64,000 nt of DNA, from contig NZ_BDBP01000046.1 in NCBI RefSeq assembly GCF_001613045.1, positions 1-64,000 of the forward strand, read 5' to 3'. The position numbers were made by a program, and so were the translations under genes. Below the pieces are notes generated by a model. The model was not told the DNA's origin. It saw only the letters and a program-made list of their open reading frames with translations, and ran no database searches. The DNA comes from Nocardia lijiangensis NBRC 108240 (GTDB lineage: Bacteria > Actinomycetota > Actinomycetes > Mycobacteriales > Mycobacteriaceae). Each line of letters begins with the position of its first letter. Positions within the stretch are counted from its first letter, which is position 1. Shown here in pieces: positions 58,287 to 64,000 of the stretch.

Positions 58287-59705
58287 ATGCAGACAGCGTC
58301 GACCGGACAGCCAGGTGCAAGGCGGGCCAACTCTGTGCGGAAATGGCGGACGCGAATCTCGGCGCTCGTCCTCACCCTCTCCACAACCTGCGCGGTTCTC
58401 GTCGGAATCGCCACTCCCGCAACGGCGATTCCGAACACCACCGACGCGTTCTATATCCCTCCGGCCGGTTACGAGTCATCCGAGCCGGGCACCATCCTGC
58501 GCGCCCGGCCGATCACACCGGCTGCGCTCCAGCTGATCCCCATGCGGGTTCGCGCCTGGCAATTGCTTTATCGGACAACGGATTCGAACGGCGATCCATA
58601 CGCCGCGGTGACCACGCTCCTGATGGGGGATCACGGCAGGCCCGCGACCGCGGTCCTGTCCTTCGACAGCATGATCGACGCCATCGCGCCGAATTGCATG
58701 CCCTCACAAGTGTTGCGGACCGGTGCGCCATGGCTCGAGTTCGGGGGCAACGGTGGGCCGATCACGCTGTCGACGACGGCGAGCGAAACAGCGATGATCG
58801 CGGCCGGCCTGGCCCAGGGGTGGGTGGTGTCGGTCCCGGACCTCGGTGGCGTCGAGAATCGCTTCCTGACGCCGCGGGAACCGGGATACGTTGCGCTCGA
58901 CGGTGTTCGAGCCGCGCAGAACTTCGCCGAGCTGGGCCCGATCGGAGTGGACACCCCCGCGCTGTTCTGGGGATACTCCGGCGGCGGAATCGCCACGGCG
59001 TGGGCCGCGGAGGTGCAGCCGAGCTATGCGCCGGAACTGAACGTCGCCGGGATGGCCATCGGTGCGCCGGTTCCGGATTTCGCCGCCGCGATCATGAACG
59101 GAAACGGTTCTCCGGTCGCAGGTTTGGTCGCGGTCGGCGTCGCCGCCTTGCGACAGGATTCCCCCGAAATGGCCGGGCTGCTCGACCGCGTGGTCACCGA
59201 CGAAGGCCAACGGCTGCTCGCGGGAGCAGCGGCGAGCTGCACACCGCAGAACCTGGTCAGCTTCGCATTCCGTGACTTCGACAGCCTGTTGACCGAGCCG
59301 TTGCACCAGATCATGAGCGCACCGGTCACCCAGCGTGTACTCGCCGAACGAGCACTGGGCGAATCCGCCCCCACCGCACCGCTGTACGTCTACAACGCCA
59401 TCGACGACGAATTGAGCACCATCGCCTCCGCCGACCAGCTCGTCGACCAATATTGCGCCGCAGGAACTTCCGTCACCTACCGGCGCGACCTCATCCCCTC
59501 CGTGATCTCAACGCACACCTTCGAATGGGGCCTCGGCGCACCTGGCGCATTCGCCTGGCTGAAGGACCGAGCCACCGACACGGGCTGGCCGCCCATCGGC
59601 TGCGACATCCAGACGGTATCGACCCCCGTCTCACCGGCGGCGTTGAGCACCCTCGGACCCGACTACACCGGCGGACTGCTGGCCGCGATCCTCGGACACC
59701 GCTGA
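58287..59705 (+). CDS. Secreted lipase (LIP family)
   Basis: A protein of 472 aa with a signal peptide (ISALVLTLSTTCAVLVGIATPATA, about residues 24-47). YIPPAGYESSEPGTILRARPIT is the typical opening of the mature protein. The nucleophile elbow is ALFWGYSGGGIATAWAAE (GYSGG). VYNAIDDELSTIASADQLV carries the acid and VISTHTFEWGLGAPGAFAWL the His. It should cleave lipid esters outside the cell. A KstR-type site is in its promoter, suggesting control by sterol or fatty acid breakdown products. The last 58 bp of the gene, with the stop, recur at 60370-60427. Confidence 0.92.
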   Translation: MQTASTGQPGARRANSVRKWRTRISALVLTLSTTCAVLVGIATPATAIPNTTDAFYIPPAGYESSEPGTILRARPITPAALQLIPMRVRAWQLLYRTTDSNGDPYAAVTTLLMGDHGRPATAVLSFDSMIDAIAPNCMPSQVLRTGAPWLEFGGNGGPITLSTTASETAMIAAGLAQGWVVSVPDLGGVENRFLTPREPGYVALDGVRAAQNFAELGPIGVDTPALFWGYSGGGIATAWAAEVQPSYAPELNVAGMAIGAPVPDFAAAIMNGNGSPVAGLVAVGVAALRQDSPEMAGLLDRVVTDEGQRLLAGAAASCTPQNLVSFAFRDFDSLLTEPLHQIMSAPVTQRVLAERALGESAPTAPLYVYNAIDDELSTIASADQLVDQYCAAGTSVTYRRDLIPSVISTHTFEWGLGAPGAFAWLKDRATDTGWPPIGCDIQTVSTPVSPAALSTLGPDYTGGLLAAILGHR

Positions 59706-59734
59706 GCGACGACATCTTCGCCTGACCAGCACCG
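59651..59734 (+). repeat. Junction of the lipase tail and an Rpn-gene tail fragment
   Basis: 59651-59708 (end of the lipase) is repeated at 60370-60427 with one mismatch. Directly after it, 59707-59734 matches the last codons, stop and flank of the Rpn gene (57782-57809) at 26 of 28 bases. Confidence 0.8.
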
Positions 59735-59856
59735 ATCTGTCTCGCGTGCGCATCGGGCACCGATGTCTTCACGCAGGCGTCGGCCTCACCGAGAAACCGC
59801 ACATGGTCGCTTCGCTCGTGCCCATCCGGTCGCTCCATTTGGTTTCGCCGATGGAC

Positions 59857-59881
59857 ACCCCGTGCCTGTCAGGCACGGGGT
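59857..59881. terminator. Hairpin terminator
   Basis: A perfect 11-bp stem (59857-59867 with 59871-59881) and a 3-nt loop, in the gene-poor stretch after the second lipase. Confidence 0.75.
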
Positions 59882-59963
59882 CGCTCGATGGTGCGCCGCT
59901 CGTCGCCCGCCACGCCGCTTCGTACCCACGGCGAACACTCTGTGTGATTTCTGCTCGGTGTGA

Positions 59964-60176
59964 CTACGGCAGCGGGTGGCCACGTTCTTTACCAGATATG
60001 GATCTCGGTCGACACGAGCGCTGCGCGAGCGGTGCAGGGACCCGCGATTCGTCTCGGCTGGCCCGATGCTCATCACACAGGTGCCCACTCCCGCGCCGGA
60101 TGTAGGCCGGGTCCAGTCGCTGCGCGAATGTCAGATTCTCGCGGCGCCAGCAGTCGCCGCAGGCGAACTCGCTCAT
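59964..60176 (-). CDS. Small putative zinc-ribbon-like protein
   Basis: A protein of 70 aa: MSEFACGDCWRREN, then LDPAYIRRGSGHLCDEHRAS. The CxxC and the later C...H pairs could hold one zinc. GAGGAGG stands 6 nt ahead of the ATG at 60176, which is the best sign that it is real. The C-terminal third is basic and may run past the true domain. I do not recognise the family. The rest of 59706-60494 has only tail fragments and the hairpin. Confidence 0.5.
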   Translation of the reverse strand: MSEFACGDCWRRENLTFAQRLDPAYIRRGSGHLCDEHRASRDESRVPAPLAQRSCRPRSISGKERGHPLP

Positions 60177-60369
60177 ATCGGCCTCCTCGTTCCTTCGCTC
60201 AGCGTGTTGCCGAAGAGTTCCCACTTCCCAGGAGAACCGAGGCCGTGTATCCATACCATCGCCGTTTGGCGCCCATACCGTGACCGATTCGGCGTCGCGG
60301 CTCGGGCGCGGGGTCGGCGGACTCGTCCGCGGCGATCGCGGCGTGGTGGTTCGACAGACAGCCGCTGCC

Positions 60370-60427
60370 CCTCGGACCCGACTACACCGGCGGGCTGCTG
60401 GCCGCGATCCTCGGACACCGCTGAGCG
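60370..60427 (+). repeat. Second copy of the lipase 3' end
   Basis: 58 bp identical to 59651-59708 except one base, including the stop codon. It is not preceded by any lipase-like sequence, so only the tail was copied. It is followed by GCGTTCTAG, half of a KstR-like site. Confidence 0.85.
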
Positions 60428-60494
60428 CGTTCTAGTTCGACCTTCCCTTCGGCGACCACGGACGTCATCCTTGTCGTGTGGGCAGGAGGGCCAC

Positions 60495-61016
60495 ATGGAC
60501 ATCGTGGGGAACGCAATTTCGGCGCTGGCGGTACTGCTGGGTGTCGTCCTCGGCGGATGGTTGACGGTACGGAGTCAACAGAACCAGTGGACTCGCGAAT
60601 ACGAGCGTCATTGGCTCGACATCCGGTTGTCGACCTACAACGACTTCGTCACCGCCTACCGGCAATACGTGGCCTTCGTGCTGAGCGAACGGGTGAAAGT
60701 CGTTGCGATCCCGCATCCGCGCGTCCCCAACGAACTGACGCCTCTGTTCGACGAAGAGGGCATGCAGCACAAGGTGCGGCTCGACTCGGCCTGGGTCGCC
60801 ACCCGGGTGGTGTGCACAACCCAGGCAACCTCCGACGCCTGCCTGAAGGTGGTGACAATCGCCCGCCAAATAGCCGCCTCCCGCGCCAACCTCGACGCGA
60901 CCGAAGTGCCTCCCGAACTGCTCAACCAGCTCTGGACCGCGCAGTACGGGTTCGTGAGCGCGGTGCGCACGGAACTCAGGCTGGAGACGATGCCCGCGCT
61001 ACCCGGACGCGAGTGA
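60495..61016 (+). CDS. Membrane-anchored protein of unknown function
   Basis: A protein of 173 aa. An N-terminal membrane helix (IVGNAISALAVLLGVVLGGWLTV, residues 3-25) is followed by a helical cytoplasmic domain: WLDIRLSTYNDFVTAYRQYVAFVLSERVKV, TRVVCTTQATSDACLKVVTIARQIA and LLNQLWTAQYGFVSAVRTELRL. AGGAGGGCC stands before the ATG. The pattern (one helix, then a four-helix-like domain) occurs in many actinobacterial orphan proteins. No family known to me. Confidence 0.7.
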   Translation: MDIVGNAISALAVLLGVVLGGWLTVRSQQNQWTREYERHWLDIRLSTYNDFVTAYRQYVAFVLSERVKVVAIPHPRVPNELTPLFDEEGMQHKVRLDSAWVATRVVCTTQATSDACLKVVTIARQIAASRANLDATEVPPELLNQLWTAQYGFVSAVRTELRLETMPALPGRE

Positions 61017-61066
61017 ACGGACGCGTGACCCCTTCGAGTATCGAATCGGCCGATTGCACCTTTGCC

Positions 61067-61405
61067 TCAGAAATCGACTGGGAAGATCGATACCGCATTC
61101 GATGTTATGCACAGCTGCTGACCGACCAAGACTTCAGAGATAACTTCGTCGGGGTCGACGAGGGTCGATCCCCCACCCAGATCGAGTACGAACAGTCCGT
61201 CATCGTAGACAAGAGTCACCTGCCCACATAGTGACGTTTTGCCGCCATCAGCGAATAATCCATTGTCCCGACGTTTCCCCGGATCGATAAGAGACCAGGA
61301 TTCGATGTCGTCGACGTCTATCTCTACGTCGAATTGTTGACCATGCTTCGCGGCGCCTTTCCCGCGCCAGATAGCGCACCATTCTCCTGATTCAGCCCGA
61401 ACCAT
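61067..61405 (-). CDS. Protein of unknown function, immunity-like by size and composition
   Basis: A protein of 112 aa, acidic, with FDVEIDVDDIESWSLIDPGKRRDNGLFADGG and TLVYDDGLFVLDLGGGSTLVDPDEVISEVLV. No signal or membrane segment. The ATG at 61405 has AGGTG upstream. The base composition is lower in GC than the neighbours, which suggests transfer. Small acidic solitary proteins of this kind often serve as immunity partners, but no toxin is seen nearby, so this is only a possibility. Confidence 0.5.
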   Translation of the reverse strand: MVRAESGEWCAIWRGKGAAKHGQQFDVEIDVDDIESWSLIDPGKRRDNGLFADGGKTSLCGQVTLVYDDGLFVLDLGGGSTLVDPDEVISEVLVGQQLCITSNAVSIFPVDF

Positions 61406-61412
61406 GGTTTAG

Positions 61413-61583
61413 TCACCTGGTGCGACATCTTGCAGGACCGTAACCCTCACTACCAAGCTCCTTGACGATTTCGACCCAGCCGCTACCGGCCAGATCCACT
61501 GCCGTGCGGGCGGCAGTGGTGAGCGGGTGCGCGCTGGCGATATCGACCGACCCGAATGCCGCACTGTCGAGCATGGTGATCAT
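61413..61583 (-). other. Short open frame of uncertain status
   Basis: 56 codons (MITMLDSAAFGSVDIASAH onward to WVEIVKELGSEG) without a clear ribosome-binding site. It could be the end of a lost gene. No family is recognised. Confidence 0.2.
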
Positions 61584-61689
61584 CCAAGACCACCGCGAAA
61601 ACAACGACCCCACGTACACTTACACCTGACCATCGGCCGCCGACCACATCACCTCGAGTAACCGGCATGCCCGCCAGCCGACCTCGAAT

Positions 61690-62058
61690 TCACCCTCGTC
61701 CCGGGACCCGAGCATCAGCCGGAAACCGCTGCACCACCTCGATCTCACCGACTATGTGTCGATTGAACTCCTCGAGATCCTCTGCCGGGACCCAATATTC
61801 GAGAATCTCCCGCCCACCGACTTGTCGCACCTCGTACCGCCCCAGGAACGCGGACTCGACCGAAAATCTCGTCACGAACCCCGACCCCGAGGCCGGAACA
61901 TTCCAGTCGCGCGCGATCATCACCGCGTACTCTTCGGTCAACACCGGGTAAAAAATCGGCTGATCCGGCAGCCGAGGAGGCCACTCACGCCACCCCGACT
62001 CCGCGACCAATCGCAACTCCTCGGGTCCAGTCGGACGCCACAGCGTCGTAGTCGACAT
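61690..62058 (-). CDS. Small conserved protein of unknown function
   Basis: A protein of 122 aa: TLWRPTGPEELRLVAESGWREWPPRLPDQPIFYPVLTEEYAVMIARDWNVPASGSGFVTRF, then YEVRQVGGREILEYWVPAEDLEEFNRHIVGEIEVV. The ELxLV-SGW-WPPRLPDQPIFYPV pattern is widespread in actinobacteria and is sometimes listed under the name ADP-ribosylation/crystallin J1, which says little about function. GGAATAAAG precedes the ATG at 62058. It may be an immunity-type protein. The stretch 62059-62424 has only a hairpin. Confidence 0.65.
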   Translation of the reverse strand: MSTTTLWRPTGPEELRLVAESGWREWPPRLPDQPIFYPVLTEEYAVMIARDWNVPASGSGFVTRFSVESAFLGRYEVRQVGGREILEYWVPAEDLEEFNRHIVGEIEVVQRFPADARVPGRG

Positions 62059-62267
62059 CTTTATTCCAATCCACTCATCGAACGCTGCTGAACTGACCCA
62101 TCTGGAGCTGATAGTTGTTGGATGCCAAGGTGTTAAGAAGGCAGCCGCGGTCGGCAACTCCTCCCCACCCGGCAAAGGGATCAATCACGGCACAGTGAGG
62201 TAGTAAGCGAATTGCAAACCTCTCATTGATGTTGCCAGCGAGCTGTGAAGACACCACCGTGCTACTC

Positions 62268-62294
62268 CGCCCCGGGCAGTGGCTGCCCGGGGCG
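62268..62294. terminator. Hairpin terminator downstream of puuE
   Basis: An 11-bp perfect stem CGCCCCGGGCA/TGCCCGGGGCG with a 5-nt loop, 131 bp past the puuE stop. Confidence 0.7.
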
Positions 62295-62424
62295 AGAAGC
62301 GGCGGGAGCCACCGCGGACAGCGCGGCGACGGTGAGAGCACTTATGCAAGAGAGCATTCCGAGTTTCACACGTCGAGGCTACAAGTTGGGCGCATCGTCG
62401 CCCGAGCGAGATGGCAGCGCTCGA

Positions 62425-63324
62425 TCATGTGGATTTGTGCGGATGCACTGCCCGCCAGTGCTCGGCGATGTCGATGCGGCGAGTTATCCACACGCGGTCG
62501 TTGGATTGGATGTGGTCGAGGAAGCGTTCGAGGGCGGCGGTGCGGGCGGGGCGGCCGGCCAACCGGCAGTGCAGGCCGATGGAGAGCATTTTCGGGCTCC
62601 CTTCCGCCCCTTCGCGATACAGCACGTCGAAGGCGTCGCGCAGGTGGGTGAAGAACTGTTCGCCGCTGGGGAAGCCTGCGGGTGAGGCGAAGCGCATGTC
62701 GTTGGTGTCCAGTGTGTAGGGCACCACCAGATGGTCGCGGCCGCGCACGGTGACCCAGTACGGCAGGTCGTCGGCGTAGGAATCGGAGTCGTAGACGAAA
62801 CCGCCGTGCTCGACGACCAATTCGCGTGTGTTGGGCGAATCGCGGCCGGTGTACCAGCCGAGCGGCGGAGCGCCGGTGAGCTCGGTGTGGATGCGCACCG
62901 CCTCTGAGAGATGGGTGCGCTCGGTCTCGATGTCGGTGAGCTGGTAGGACTTCCAGCGCAGGCCGTGGCAGGCGATCTCGTGGCCGAGTTCGGTGAACGC
63001 CGCCACCGCCTCCGGATTCCGCTGCATCGCCCTGGCCACCGCGAAGATCGTCAGCGGCAGGCCGCGGCGCTCGAAAACCCGTAGCACCCGCCACAGTCCG
63101 GCGCGGGAACCGTATTCATAGAGCGATTCCATGCTCATGTGCCGGTTCGGAAATGCCTCGGCCGGAGTTATTTCCGAGAGGAAGGTCTCCGAATGCGGGT
63201 CGCCGTCGAGCACATTGTTCTCCCCGCCCTCCTCGTAGTTGAGCACGAATTGCACCGCGATGCGCGCCCCGTCGGGCCAGCGCGGATCCGGCGGGTTCGG
63301 CCCGTACCCGACGAAATCCCTCAT
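62425..63324 (-). CDS. puuE: Allantoinase PuuE (polysaccharide-deacetylase fold)
   Basis: A protein of 299 aa of the polysaccharide-deacetylase-like allantoinases. DFVGYGPNPPDPRWPDGARIAVQFVLNYEEGGENNVLDGD is the diagnostic start, with SMESLYEYGSRAGLWRVLRVF, IACHGLRWKSYQ, WYTGRDSPNTRELV and DSDSYADDLPYW. It opens the hydantoin ring of allantoin to allantoate in the cytoplasm, without cofactor use like the amidohydrolase type. The ATG at 63324 has AAGG upstream. It follows the allantoicase gene by 13 bp on the same strand, so both act in one ureide pathway. Confidence 0.93.
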   Translation of the reverse strand: MRDFVGYGPNPPDPRWPDGARIAVQFVLNYEEGGENNVLDGDPHSETFLSEITPAEAFPNRHMSMESLYEYGSRAGLWRVLRVFERRGLPLTIFAVARAMQRNPEAVAAFTELGHEIACHGLRWKSYQLTDIETERTHLSEAVRIHTELTGAPPLGWYTGRDSPNTRELVVEHGGFVYDSDSYADDLPYWVTVRGRDHLVVPYTLDTNDMRFASPAGFPSGEQFFTHLRDAFDVLYREGAEGSPKMLSIGLHCRLAGRPARTAALERFLDHIQSNDRVWITRRIDIAEHWRAVHPHKST

Positions 63325-63337
63325 GCACCTAGCCTTC

Positions 63338-64000
63338 TCATGCACCCAGCTCCCCGTACAACCGCAGCCGCGCCAGGCCGCCGTCGGGATAGATGTCGAG
63401 GCGCACCTCCTCGACCGAGGCCGCTATCGGCGTGATCGGGAACCGATGCCTGGTGTCGGGCAGCAGGTCGGTGCGCGGCAGCAGTTCAACCTCGGTGCCG
63501 TCGTTGGTGCGGCCCGTGAGCCGTGCCGCACCGGGGCTGTTGCCGAGGAAGTAGGAGGTATCGATCTCGGCGAGCCGGATCAGACCCGGTCCCGCCAGAC
63601 GGATACGTACCCAGTCGTTTCCGTCGTCGCGGCGGCGCGCGGTCTCCCACCCGTCGCCCATGCACCGCGCCGAGCCCGGGTAGAGCAGCTGGTTGGGTGA
63701 GCTGTAGAAGCGGTTGGAGCAGTCCAGCACCAGCGCGCCGTTCTCCAGCGCCGCCAGGTCGAGCGGGCCGAGGCCGGACAGCGCGGGATCGGGCCGTCCC
63801 TCGCCGTGCACGCGCAGCCGCGCCACGCCGCCGTCCGGATGCATCGTGAGCCGCACGTGGGTCCACCGCTGTTCGCTGTCCACGGGGAAGGGATTGCGAG
63901 TGTCTCCGGCGACCGGCGCACGGTCGATCAAGGTCACCCAATCCGACCGGACCGCAATGGTTTCCGCAGGTGGATAACCCTCGACTTCGAGCGCCGCCAC
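63338..64000 (-). CDS. alc: Allantoicase, C-terminal part (5' end outside window)
   Basis: The last 221 residues or so of a protein that runs on past the right edge. It holds the second discoid-like repeat: WTHVRLTMHPDGGVARLRVHGEGRP, then DLAALENGALVLDCSNRFYSSPNQLLYPGSARCMGDGWETARRRDDGNDWVRIRLAGPG, and VRLDIYPDGGLARLRLYGE at the end. The two DGG-ARLR-GE motifs are the signature of allantoicase, which splits allantoate into urea and ureidoglycolate. It is upstream of and close to puuE. Confidence 0.93.
   Translation of the reverse strand: MAALEVEGYPPAETIAVRSDWVTLIDRAPVAGDTRNPFPVDSEQRWTHVRLTMHPDGGVARLRVHGEGRPDPALSGLGPLDLAALENGALVLDCSNRFYSSPNQLLYPGSARCMGDGWETARRRDDGNDWVRIRLAGPGLIRLAEIDTSYFLGNSPGAARLTGRTNDGTEVELLPRTDLLPDTRHRFPITPIAASVEEVRLDIYPDGGLARLRLYGELGA

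Noticed and set aside
62075..62341. 88-codon minus frame downstream of puuE
   Set aside because: It runs through the terminator hairpin and has no start signal or recognisable domain.

Overview
The window is high-GC DNA with dense, short-spaced genes and many GTG starts and 4-nt ATGA/GTGA overlaps. Its content points to a mycolic-acid actinobacterium, most likely Nocardia or a close relative: SenX3-RegX3, mycothiol glycosyltransferase MshA, HbhA-like protein, an LprQ-type L,D-transpeptidase, EspG with PE/PPE-like partners, and isocitrate lyase. Much of it follows the order of the M. tuberculosis Rv0467-Rv0497 segment (recognised from memory, not by a search): icl1/fadB2, TetR, DUF445, XRE, hbhA, DUF2516, deoC, DUF2993, DUF2505, murB, lprQ, SDR, mshA, YbjN, gpmA, senX3/regX3, the Rv0495c-like protein, ppx and the Rv0497-like protein. 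Lineage-specific genes and repeats are spliced into this backbone. No rRNA, tRNA, CRISPR array or intact insertion sequence was seen.

Layout. 1-6700: Rv0497-like membrane protein (partial), two coupled micro-ORFs, ppx, the Rv0495c-like cysteine-rich protein, three small secreted proteins (two are Ig-like paralogues), then regX3-senX3. 6885-16800: HxlR regulator with a divergent F420/NADP reductase-like gene, secreted S15 peptidase/esterase, gpmA, ROK kinase, YbjN protein, mshA, alpha/beta hydrolase, SDR. 17000-25900: mscL, L,D-transpeptidase lipoprotein, murB, two DUF2505 genes, methyltransferase, unknown 498-aa protein, AbiEi-like protein, DUF2993 protein, deoC. 26000-33200: GNAT, purU between two copies of a palindromic repeat, hydrolase, DUF2516, hbhA, XRE, DUF445, TetR. 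33400-41000: ABC1 kinase-like protein, saccharopine-dehydrogenase-like reductase, methyltransferase, GntR, an orphan PE/PPE/EspG trio, PPK2.

41200-49700: LexA-like protease/repressor, methyltransferase, excalibur lipoprotein, DsbA-VKOR disulfide pair, HtrA-like protease, zinc alcohol dehydrogenase, AI-2E transporter, and a VOC-TetR operon with a perfect palindromic operator. 49800-55100: a MetE homologue lacking three of the four expected zinc ligands, 3-hydroxybutyryl-CoA dehydrogenase, isocitrate lyase. 55400-62400: two secreted lipases, an Rpn-family nuclease with a duplicated tail, stray copies of gene tails, and small unrecognised genes of lower GC. This is the most plastic part of the window. 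62400-64000: allantoinase PuuE and allantoicase (partial), i.e. ureide/purine catabolism.

Main points of interest: the MetE-like protein without its zinc site; a repeated 24-27-codon micro-ORF that bridges neighbouring genes with ATGA overlaps; the 3'-end duplications in 57.5-60.4 kb; a 64-bp palindromic repeat on both sides of purU; and a shared 20-bp operator-like motif around the XRE/hbhA locus.
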